A stretch of 64,000 nucleotides of DNA from contig CM077155.1 of assembly GCA_039583875.1 (NCBI GenBank), forward strand, positions 7,366,043 through 7,430,042. The letters run 5' to 3'. This DNA comes from Platanthera guangdongensis (Eukaryota > Streptophyta > Magnoliopsida > Asparagales > Orchidaceae). The position numbers were made by a program, and so were the translations under genes. The first letter of the stretch is position 1; the number at the start of each line of letters is the position of its first letter. This document shows, in pieces, positions 1 through 9,288 of this stretch. The notes below the pieces were generated by a model. That model worked only from the letters and a program-made list of their open reading frames with translations. It did not search any database and was not told the DNA's origin.

Positions 1-14
1 CACCAACTTCAACA
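1..14 (-). repeat. End of copia-1 3' LTR
   Basis: The 14 bases are identical to 4364-4377, the same end of the 5' LTR, and finish in CA. They are followed directly by the polypurine tract complement. Confidence 0.85.
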
Positions 15-29
15 CTCCCCCTCAAGCTG
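15..29 (-). other. Polypurine tract of copia-1
   Basis: A pyrimidine run on the plus strand is, on the minus strand, a purine run (AGCTTGAGGGGGAG) abutting the TG that opens the 3' LTR. This is the plus-strand priming site of an LTR retrotransposon. Confidence 0.85.
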
Positions 30-1632
30 GAGCATATATATCAATCATGCCCAGCTTGTCGCAAACATGCAGAAACGAGGCGGAAACTGGCTTGGTGAAG
101 ATGTCAGCCAGCTCTTTATCAGACGTGACAAACGGAGTGCAAATTTGTTCTTTTAAAATCTCTTCACGAATGAAATGGCAGTCAACCTCAATGTGCTTTG
201 TTCTTTCATGGAATACCGGATTTTTGGAGATGTATATGGCGGCCTTGTTATCACAGAACATAGGTAGAGGATGGTTGTACACCTCTCCTAAATCTAGCAT
301 GAGAGCCCGCAACCATTTCAACTCACAAGTGGTTGACGTCATACTGCGATACTCAGCTTCTGCACTGGACCTGGAGACAACAGACTGCTTCTTGCTCTTC
401 CAGCTCACCAGATTGCCCCCAACAAAGGTGCAAAAACCTGAGATTGACTTGCGATCCGCTTTGTCATCAGCATAACTTGCATCTGAGTAGGCTTCAATCC
501 TCAGATGACCATTCTTCTGAAAAAGTAATCCTTTCCCAGGTGCTGCTTTGACATACTCCAAGATCCGCAAGGCGGACTGTAGATGACACTGCCTAGGCGC
601 TTGCATGAATTGACTCACCTTGCCCACAGCATAGGAAATGTCGGGTCTGGTCACTGTGAGATATATGAGCTTACCAACCAGACGCCTGTACCGCGAACTA
701 TCTGAAAGAGGAGGCGAATCATCTGTCCAGGTTTTGTCCTCCCCAGTAGCCATGGGGCATCGGGCAGGTTTTGCTCCAGTTAATCCTGCCTCTTTTAAAA
801 GATCAAGGGCATACTTACGCTGAGAGAGAACTAAGGAGTCGGGCTTCCGAGAGAGTTCGATCCCCAGAAAGTACTTTGGAGAGCCCATATTTTTAGTGAT
901 CAGATGTTGGCGAAGATGTCGCTTTGTCAGGGCTACCCCTTCCTGGTCATCGCCAGTGAGAAGAATATCATCGACGTACACAGCAAGAACAACCAGCCCA
1001 GAAGGAGTTTTGCGAATAAAGAGAGAGTGATCAGCAGAGCTTCGCACAAAACCAACAGCCGCCACAATGCCGCTGAACTTGTCAAACCAAGCTCGAGGAC
1101 TCTGCTTGAGGCCATAAATTACCTTCTGCAGCCGGCATACTCGTGTCTCCCCCTGAGCAACATACCCAGGAGGTTGCTCCATGTAAACGGCCTCATGAAG
1201 ATCACCATAAAGGAAGGCATTCTTGACGTCCAGCTGAGAAATCGGCCAATCCCGATTGACGGCCACGGAGAGAAGAACCCGGATAGTGCTGAGACGAGCC
1301 ACATGGGAGAAGGTGTCAAAGTAATCAACCCCATAGGTCTGAGTAAAGCCCTTAGCAACAAGGCGAGCCTTATACCGATCCACAGTGCCGTCTGGGCTAA
1401 ATTTGACCACAAAGACCCAGCGACAGCCAACAACATCAGTACCGAAGGGAGGAGGAACGAGAGTCCAGGTACCCCGCTCAGTAAGGGTCGTCCATTTCCT
1501 CATCCATGGCCATCTTCCAGTGAGGAATAGCAAGGGCCTCCTGATAGGAGCGGGGTGTGGCAGTGGCAGAGATAGCCAGTGCAAATGCCCTGCGAGAAGG
1601 GATAAGACGATCATAGGAAACAACAGCAGCAA
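22..1632 (-). pseudogene. Copia-1 pol: reverse transcriptase and RNase H
   Basis: This is the 3' half of a copia polyprotein, 536 codons open. True coding starts near residue 45, where homology resumes after a frameshift; the first 44 residues are out-of-frame read-through. The RT finger motif ARLVAKGF is at about residues 90-97, DVKNAF at about 135-140 and the catalytic YVDD at 219-222. RNase H follows with SDASYA and the SAEAEY motif at about 420-430. The frame ends with the usual copia C-terminus (KLGMID...) just before the polypurine tract. RT and RNase H look intact. The only visible break is the shift at about 1490-1500, where the integrase frame runs out. RT copies the element RNA to DNA inside virus-like particles. 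Confidence 0.93.
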
Positions 1633-3310
1633 GGGGGTGTAGGGTACACGTCCGCACCCCTTTGCGAAGAGCTATAGGAAGATCCAGGTCAGCCGGGCCC
1701 GCGGCATCCGGAGCATCCGTGGTAGAGAAAGCTGGCCCGGGAGAAGAGAGCGATGGCAGCGGAGATGAGGGAGAGGGTGGTGGAGAAGGGAGAGAGAGAG
1801 GTGGAGGAAGAGGAGGGGGTGGAGACGGTGTAGTAGGAGGTGAGGGAATGAAGGGAATGGCAGGAGAATCAGAAGCGGGGAGAAGAGGAGAGGAGTCATC
1901 CGAGAAGTAGGAGGTATTCTCGAAGAAGGTGACGTCAGCAGAGACGAACTGCTTACGAAGGACGGGATCAAAGCAACAGTAGCCTTTCTGAGTGGTGGAG
2001 TACCCCAGAAAGACACATTTGGTGGAGCAAGGGGAGAGCTTATTACGGGTGGCAGAAGGGGTATGCACAAAGGCAGTGCATCCAAAGATTTGGAGAGGAA
2101 GAGGAAACGGCTCCTTGCCCGGATACAAAATGGAGAACGGGGTTTGGCCGTGGAGAACCATGGAGGGAATGCGATTGATGAGGTAGCAGGCAAGGAGAAC
2201 AGCATAGCCCCAATAGGAGCGAGGAACATGCATCTGGGTCATCAAGGTGCGAGCGACATCGAGGAGGTGACGGTTTTTGCGTTCGGCCACACCATTTTGT
2301 TGTGAAGTATAGACACAACTAGTTTGATGAAGAATCCCATTTTGCATGCAGAATGTAGAGAAGTCACGACTGAGATATTCTTGGGCATTATCAGAGCGAA
2401 AAACTTGGATAGAAACACCAAACTGAGTTTTGATCATGAGATAGAAGGATGTCCAGACAGAGAATAATTCGGAGCGATCTTTTAATAGATACACCCAGGT
2501 ACAGCGCGAGAAATCATCAATGAACGTGACAAAATAGGAACTACCCCGACCAATGGTAAGTGTAGGAGAAGGACCCCAGATATCGGAGTGGATAAGATCA
2601 AACGGACGGGTAGAGCTACGAACGTGCTTTGGAGGGAAGGAGGAGCGGTGATGCTTGCCAAGCTGACAGGCCTCACAGTTGAGCGGAGGACTTTGAGGAG
2701 GAAGGTGAGGCAGAAGTTGACGAAGAAGACGGGGAGGAGCATGACCAAGGCGGAGATGCCATTGGAGAAGATCTGTGGAGGTGGAGGAGAAGGTGGAAAA
2801 AGCAGAAATGTTGTCCAGGAAGTATAAGCCGCCACTCTCAGTCCCAGTAGCAATCGTCCGTTGGGAGTCCGGATCCTGAAAAGAGCAATAAGTAGAAGTA
2901 AATGTGACGGAACACTGTAATTGCTTGCAAAGAGAGGTAACAGATAATAAGTTGCACGGGAACTGGGGCACATATAAAGTATCTGCCAAGTGAAGAGACG
3001 GAGTGACATGAACTATCCCTATTCCATGGACTGGTGATGAAGAGCCGTCAGCGAGAATAACCGGGGGCAAGCGAGCATGTTTTTCTAGGAGAGAGAAACA
3101 CGAGAGATGGCCGGTCATATGATTCGTAGCACCAGTGTCGATCAGCCATTTGCCCTGAGTAGCAACGTGTGCACGACCAGAAGACGTGACAACCGAGGCG
3201 AACGGCTTGGAGGAGGATATGAAAGCCATGAAGGGAGGAAGAAGAAACTGCAGCGGTCTCGGTGTCAGCACACCAGCGGCAAAAAGGGCCACGACCAAGG
3301 TGCAGAGCAC
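1478..3310 (-). pseudogene. Copia-1 pol: protease and integrase
   Basis: This 610-codon frame holds the aspartic protease (WLIDTGATNHMTG, Asp at 58), then a GAG-pre-integrase segment with the His/Cys zinc-binding residues (HLRLGH...CEACQLGK), then the integrase core with the DDE residues in HSDIWGP, RSDNAQEY and NGVAERKNR. A proline/serine-rich linker of about 90 residues precedes the start of RT. The C-terminus matches the RT N-terminus (AMDEEM) and then leaves frame, so one small indel separates it from the RT frame. No Gag sequence precedes the protease: the 50 residues before the DTG are not recognisable. The element could move only with Gag supplied by relatives. Confidence 0.9.
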
Positions 3311-3992
3311 AAGCCGCGCGACTGAATCAGGAGGTCGCGGCGACTAACAATCAGGAGCGGCTAAAGGAAGAAAGGCAGAGAGGCCGCTCAAACAAGGGAG
3401 AAACCGCGCGAACAGAGAGAAAGGCGCGGGGAGAGGAAAGGAGAGCAACCCGCGTGAAACCGTAGCGGGTTAAAGGGAAGAAGCCGCGCGAACACGAGCG
3501 GCTAGGAAGCAGAACAAGGCACAGCGGGGAAGAGGTCGCGCGGACTGAAAAGGCCGAGCGAACAGAAGAGAGGAGAAGAGCAGGTGACCGCGACCAAGAT
3601 GCAGGTGAGATAGGAACAACCCGCACGGTCAGGCAGATCACAGCAGCAAACTGCGAGTATAGAGACAAGCGGAAAAGGGGAAAGCAGAAGCGGACAGGGA
3701 GAAGAAGTCCGCAGCGGGTAGAGACAAGGCCGCAACGACTAGGAAGTCGGAGAGGCAAGAAAGAACAAGGAGCGCGGCGACAAGGAAACAGGTCGCTGCG
3801 ACGAATAGCAGTAGGAGAAGAGAACCAAGAAGAAGCAAGCCACGCGAACAGGGCAGCGGACAGAAACAAGCCGCGCGGATAGAAGCAAGCCGCGCGGACA
3901 GAAGAGAAGGCAAGCCGCGAATCAAGTCGCAGAACGCGGAAAACAAGCCGCGAATAACAGAGAGCGCACAGAATCAGGAGGAAATGACCGTG
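3311..3992. other. GC-rich repetitive leader of copia-1, no gag found
   Basis: About 680 bp separate the protease frame from the PBS. The stretch is rich in imperfect repeats around GCCGCGCGAACAG and similar units. Frames open here translate to low-complexity Ser/Leu/Arg/Cys strings and show no Gag or zinc-knuckle signature. An intact copia element would carry a gag of roughly 300 or more codons here, so a deletion or a non-autonomous design is implied. Confidence 0.7.
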
Positions 3993-4005
3993 CCCTCTGA
4001 TACCA
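3993..4005 (-). other. Primer-binding site of copia-1
   Basis: The minus strand reads TGGTATCAGAGGG directly after the 5' LTR. This is the usual site complementary to the 3' end of initiator methionine tRNA in plant copia elements. Confidence 0.9.
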
Positions 4006-4377
4006 TGTTAGAAAGTAGCAAATGGAAGCGAAAAGTAGAGAACAAGCGGATAAGCTTTTGAATAATTGAAACTTTATTATCCAAAAAAGATAACTATTAC
4101 AAAGGTATGCCCTCCCTTATATAGAATGGAGGAGAGATGAGAGAATACAAATAAGAGATGTGGGACTAAAATTTTACAAGCTAAGCGGACTGTACAAGTA
4201 AACCGCACAAGCCGCGCGGTTAGACAGAAGGACTAACCGCACGGCTACAACAAGAGAAGCAGAGAGGTCGCCTGTGAAGATCGCTAGAACGCCCGGTTTA
4301 CAAGCCGGCGAGTCAAACCGCCAGACCGCACGGTCTTCAACCCGCCAAGACAGACTGCCCGGTCACCAACTTCAACA
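4006..4377 (-). repeat. Copia-1 5' LTR (372 bp)
   Basis: The LTR starts TGTTAG and ends CAACA on the plus strand, is bounded by the PBS on one side and SIRE LTR sequence on the other, and shares its end with bases 1-14. A TATA-like TATATAAGG lies on the minus strand at about 4117-4124 and is a candidate element promoter. Confidence 0.9.
4117..4124 (-). promoter_or_regulatory. Putative TATA box in copia-1 LTR
   Basis: TATATAAG on the minus strand, inside the LTR and upstream of the PBS in the direction of transcription. Assigned by sequence and position only. Confidence 0.5.
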
Positions 4378-5685
4378 GTAGGGTTGAATCTCTAGGCAGA
4401 TGCTCTTCAATCAACTGCTGACTTGTGAATCAGATCTCAATCTGAAACTTTCTTTATCATCCTGGTTCAATAGCTGTCTTCTTAGAAGGAGCTTTCTCTA
4501 TCCAACTACTTAGATCTTCACTTGAAGGTCTTCTTCTTGTTTGTTGTTTCTCACTTCAATGATTGCTTCATATGATTCTATTTTCTTCTGTTGAAGGAAT
4601 AAGCCTTTATATAGCCTTTCTTCATGGTGACCGGCTGATCTGGTTCCTAACAAACTTCTGACAGCTCTGACAGTAGCTGTTGACCGGTTGAAATGACAGC
4701 TGTCAAGTCATCCAGTCACTTCTTGAAAACTCTGTCACTGTGTGAAAGTGTTGAGACAGATAGTCTTTATGTGTCGACACAAATAGACCAAGTGTCGACA
4801 CAAGTAGACTAAGTGTCGACACTAGCCTTCATGGTGTCGACACAACTCCTTGTGTTGTAGAAATTGCTTCTCGACACTGCTTCTTCAACATGTGTCGACA
4901 CTGATTATGTGTGTCGACACAAGTCCTTCTTCTTCAATACTTAGTTGATTTCTGCTAAGTGTCAACACAACTCCTTTGTGTCGACACATCTTCTTGTGTT
5001 GAACTTGTTAAGTGTCGACACATCTTCTTATGTTGAACGTGTTAAGTGTCGACACATCTTCTTTGTGTCGACACATGCCTTCTGTGTTGAAACTTCTGCT
5101 GAGTGTCGACACATCTCCTTGTGTCGACACATTCTTCATGTGTTGAGACTTTTGCTGAGTGTCGACACATATCCTTTGTGTCGACACTTGTACTTAAACT
5201 TTGTTGAAGTTTGCTGAGTGTCGACACAGCCTCCTAGTGTCAACACTTGTACTTGAACTTTGTTGATGTTTTGCTGAGTGTCGACACAGCCTCCTGGTAT
5301 CGACACTTTTGTTGTCGACAAAGTTCCTCTGGGTGTCGACACTGCTTCTAAGTGTCGACCCTGATTCTTTAGACATTTCTTCATTGTGTGTCGACACTGC
5401 CTGTCTGTGTCGACACTTATCTTCTAGTGTCGACTCTGCATCCCTGGTGTCGACACAACTACTCTAAGTGTCGACACAGCTTCTCTGGGTGTCGACACAA
5501 ACCTTCTTAAGTGTCGACACTTTTCTTCTAGGTGTCGACACATGGACTTAGAAACTTTTTGCTTTCCTTGCAATTACTTAACCTGCACAAATAAACTCAA
5601 AACACATCAAATACACATTGATGTATATCATTGAGTTGGGTGAGGCTTCTTCAAATCAAGTACATATATTCCAATGTACCCAACA
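4378..5685 (-). repeat. SIRE-like 3' LTR, truncated by copia-1 insertion
   Basis: The sequence corresponds to 15198-15637 plus 25497-26330 of the other LTR. The first 635 bp of the LTR (equivalent to 14563-15197) are missing here because copia-1 sits at the break; they should lie left of the window. It ends CCCAACA next to the polypurine tract. A TATATAAAGG candidate TATA box is on the minus strand at about 4606-4613. Confidence 0.9.
4771..5541. repeat. Cluster of GTGTCGACAC palindromes in SIRE-like LTR
   Basis: About 25 exact copies of the perfectly self-complementary decamer GTGTCGACAC and several one-mismatch copies lie in about 770 bp. They often come in pairs about 19-20 bp apart, separated by T-rich spacers such as ATCTCCTTT and ATCTTCTT. 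Each contains a SalI-type GTCGAC core. The other LTR carries the same array (15591-15637 and 25492-26190). Confidence 0.95.
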
Positions 5686-5702
5686 ATCTCCCCCTATTTG
5701 GA
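5686..5702 (-). other. Polypurine tract of SIRE-like element
   Basis: The minus strand reads CAAATAGGGGGAGAT immediately before the TGTTGGG that opens the 3' LTR. Position and composition fit plus-strand priming. Confidence 0.8.
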
Positions 5703-5960
5703 GAAGTCATAACCCTTAGTCAATGATATACATCATACATAACAAATTCACAGTATCATGTAAAACAATATTAAATGACAGGGTAAGTATATAAACATGT
5801 ATAAACAAAACATGTATACACAAATATCTCAGAACAGTAATGTAATAGATTTAACACATATCACATTGTTCTAACAACTTCAACATTTTCATTATTCAAA
5901 AGTTTACAGAAAGTTGAATGCAACTGATTACACATAGTAAACTTAAGAAAAATTTCTATC

Positions 5961-8863
5961 CTAAGGCAGCTCAGGCTCCTTGATAACTATGCCCTTTCCA
6001 GATTGAATATTTGCTTGAACTTGAGCATCTTTGTCATCAGCAGGCTTCTTCCCTTTAAGATCTATCTTTTTCTGCTCTTCAACCTTGATCTTCTGTCTTT
6101 CAAAATAATGATAAGGATTTGGGAAGTACTTGCTAGGCTCCTGTGCAGTAGGAGGTAGCTTTCCCATCTTAGCCTTTCTTCTATATTGAACAATAGCCAC
6201 TTGCCTGTTCTCATGTTTCCTCCACTCTTGTTCAGAGTACAATTTGCCTCTATCCAGAATATTATCTTTAGCAGCCTTCCAAGCAGTCAAAATGATATTC
6301 CTGGAGGTGGGGCTCCATTGTTCAAAATCAGGCCTTAACTCAGCTTGCTCTCTGAATCTTTTCTTAGACAACTGAGCTTCTTGTTCCTTTAATTGTTCCT
6401 TTAAGAAGGCCTCTTGTTCTTTCAGTATTGCCTCTGGCACAGGCTGAACAACTTTTTCTATGATGACATTCTGATTTCCCTCAGGAGGACTGTACATAGA
6501 CTGTATCTCTTGATGGATCACGTCAAAGTCTGGTGGAGGGTATATTACTTGAGCCACTTCAGCTTGCTCCCCTCCAAGATATGCAGGATTGATTCCAGAC
6601 TCTGCAACATTGTGATCATCACATAAGGGTGGATATCGCAGGGTGGCTCTGATGGAATTTGAAATCCACTTTGCATGATCAGAGCCTGCCTTGACTAATA
6701 CCCTCTCCCCCTTTATGACTTCTCTCTCAATGTGATCCCTCAGATCATCTTTCTGAAATCTTATCTGGGCATTCAGATAGTTAACTCCATCTTTATAGAA
6801 AGGTTTTAACCTTCGGAGCTTGTCAGTAATTGCCTTCTGAGAGTCTTCAATAGCAGTTTTAACAGCAGTTAGGCTCTCTTGCAATTCTTTGTCAAATTCA
6901 GCCTTGGCAGTAGCACTTGCTGTAGTCTGAGCAGTAGCTATATTCTTCATTTCAGTTATTATGGCATTATGTGAAGCTGTCAAATTATCATTCATTCTTA
7001 TCTGGTTCTCCAGGACATAGCCTTGCTTCACTTCTAGCTCATCAAGTTTTGTCTTTAGTTTCTCTTGATGTGTGGTCAGATAGACTACTGCATTTCCTCC
7101 CTTAAGGAAGCAGTCAGTCATTTCCTTCTTGTTAAGATTTACTTCAAATCTGATAGATTTGATGTCTTGTGCAAGATCAAACTACAGAGATTTATTCCCT
7201 TCATCCACATACTTTTCTAGAGCTTGTCTTTGCTCATCCAGCTTAATTTGTAAAGCCACCATCAGTGAACTGTAATCAGTAGATGGGGCAGGCTGTGGAG
7301 CAATTGTTTGTAGGGCTTTCTTATAGGTCTGGCTCCTTCTTTTGAAGACTTGAAACTTCCTCTTCTTTGCTCTAACAGTCTCTTCATCCTCTGAAGCATA
7401 TGTGCTAGCAATATCCACTCTGTCTTTAGGACTAGGATGTGAATCCTTTTCAGTCCTTGGTGGTTCCTCAGCATCCTTTGGCTTCTCAGTCTCCTTCCTT
7501 GCAGTTTCCTCTAAAGTCTCCACATGTTCCCCCTCAACATGGATCTCCTCCCCCTCAGCAGCAGCTTTCTCTTTCTCAAAATCTGTTTGTAGAAGATCAG
7601 GGAACAACTCCTTTAAGGTAAATTCCTGTTGAGGAAGGGCTGGAGAATCTCTTATTTCATCAACCACTTTATCAGCAACAGATGTGTCTTCCATGACAAC
7701 ATCTTGGGGTTGAGGTTGTATCTGAGTTTGCTGATGAATATTATGTAATGAATCAGACAAAACTTCATCCTCTATAAGGAAATCTAATTGATTAATATCA
7801 GTTATTACCTCTAGTATGGTTTGAGTAGCTTGTTCACTCTCTAGTGGAGTTGGCTCTTCCACAAGTAAAGGCTCCCCCTGTATTGAATCCAGGTGAATTG
7901 GGCTTGCTGGTGGTAGCTCCCCCTACCTCTGTGCATCCTCATGTCTAGCTGGAGATTGTCCAGCATTTCCTGTCTCTTCATCATCAGGAGTGAAGACTAC
8001 TTGCTCTTCAGAGCTGCTAGAGGATTCTTGAGCCACAATGGCTGTCTTTTTCTTCTTCTTCTGTGGTGTGTCCTTTACTTGAGATGTCAGTTCTTTGGTT
8101 AGTACTCTATCCCACCTAAAGAAGATTCTCAAATCCATTCTCCTCATGTGGTTTATTTTTGAACCTGCAGCTTGGTTCATTACCTCTGGAATACTTCCAG
8201 CAAGGTATAAACTTAGTATTCTTCCCAGATTGGGCTTCTTCATACTCTCTTTTATCTTTTCAAACATAACTGCAGACCAATCAGTATCTAGTTTGAAGAT
8301 AATTCTTGTCATTAAACTGAACATATAAGCTGAAATTCTGTCATGTCCTCCAGGCTTGCTCAAGATGAATTTGCCAACTATTTCAGACAAGAATTTTCCT
8401 TGGATGTTCATCCCTTTCCTGTTGAACACTGATCCAGTCCACACCGTCTCAATGATTCTCTAGTCTTAGAAGCAGATACATCCTCTTCCTCATTAGTTCT
8501 TGGTAGCCGAAGTACCTTCCTGAGGCTTTTCTGTGTGATCTTAACCTTGGTTCCATGAACTCTGGATTTAATCTTGAGTCCAGTATCATCAACTGAAGCT
8601 GCACTTAGAAATTCTAGGACCTCCTTCTTCCAGATCTTGATTGGTTCAGAAACAAGATATTCCAATCCAGTGTCGGCAATTAGGGTTACCACACCTTTGA
8701 TTTCAGGTTCCGCGTCATCAAATGCATGACGCACGAGTTCATAACCTTCATTAACATTCTCTTCTAGCTTGGGCGCCATTAGGGTTTGAAGAAATTTGAA
8801 TTTAGAGAAGAGAAATGTCGACACACAAGTTTGGTCTCGAAACTTTGGTGAGCGTGTCGACAA
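5961..8863 (-). pseudogene. SIRE-like envelope-like (third) ORF, broken
   Basis: This reading frame lies after pol, where SIRE/Maximus elements carry an envelope-like ORF. It runs in open pieces 8863-8408, 8444-7923, 7862-7182 and 7121-5961. The last three share one frame and are separated only by TAG codons at 7923-7925 and 7182-7184; a frameshift at about 8410-8440 separates the first. The likely start is the Met at 8779. The N-terminal third is an ordered globular-looking domain (Trp/Leu/Lys-rich). The middle is acidic, Pro/Glu/Ser-rich and probably disordered. The C-terminal third (about 7121-6500) is a coiled-coil candidate rich in Glu, Lys and Leu heptads. I see no convincing signal peptide or membrane segment, so a membrane-fusion role is not supported by this copy. 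Function is unproven for the family. Confidence 0.8.
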
Positions 8864-9250
8864 ACAATGGCGAGAACCTATTTATACCTTTCTAGAATCG
8901 AAGATGAAAGGGCGCGTCAAAATACTTAAATTGTGTTGACACTGTTGAAAAGTGTCGACACACACTTATAATGTCTCGACAACTATGTGTCGACACAAGT
9001 ATAGTCGACAGAATATATGTGTCGACACTTGTATATGTGTCGACATCACTTAGCTCGACACTTAGTCGAGACTCTTCTAGACTAATTTTGTGTAAAGCTT
9101 AAGTGTCGACACCACTTTGGATGTGTCGACACCAACAATGCATGTATCGTCATTAATTCTCTGAAGTGTCGACACAGGCTTCCTAGATGTGTCGACATCA
9201 TTTCTCTGAAATGTCGACACCATCTTCTATGTGTCGACACAGACAACTCT
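8811..9250. repeat. Second cluster of GTGTCGACAC palindromes, between pol and the envelope-like ORF
   Basis: About eight exact and several one-mismatch copies of GTGTCGACAC fall in the roughly 440 bp between the end of pol (9289) and the start of the envelope-like ORF. This is the same decamer as in the LTR, in the only sizeable non-coding gap inside the element. Confidence 0.92.
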
Positions 9251-9288
9251 GTGTGCCGACTCCTTTTTACTTAGCCAATTTTTGTAAA

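Larger units (their letters stand above)
1..4377 (-). mobile_element. Copia-1: Ty1/copia LTR retrotransposon, gag-less, cut by window edge
   Basis: The element reads on the minus strand. Its 5' LTR lies at 4006-4377. The last 14 bases of its 3' LTR are at 1-14 and match the end of the 5' LTR, so about 358 bp of 3' LTR should lie just left of the window. Order on the minus strand is LTR, PBS, GC-rich leader, protease-integrase, RT-RNase H, polypurine tract, LTR, which is the Ty1/copia gene order. It is inserted in the SIRE-like LTR that resumes at 4378. An uninterrupted version of that target is at about 15191-15205, so the expected target duplication is GTAGG. Confidence 0.92.

Noticed and set aside
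1490..1500. Programmed ribosomal frameshift between integrase and RT of copia-1
   Set aside because: Copia gag-pol is normally one frame; no slippery heptamer is evident and a plain indel explains it.
4771..5541. Regular short palindromes with spacers, resembling a CRISPR array
   Set aside because: Repeat is only 10 bp and the spacers are near-identical low-complexity segments; the host is a plant and the array sits in a retrotransposon LTR.
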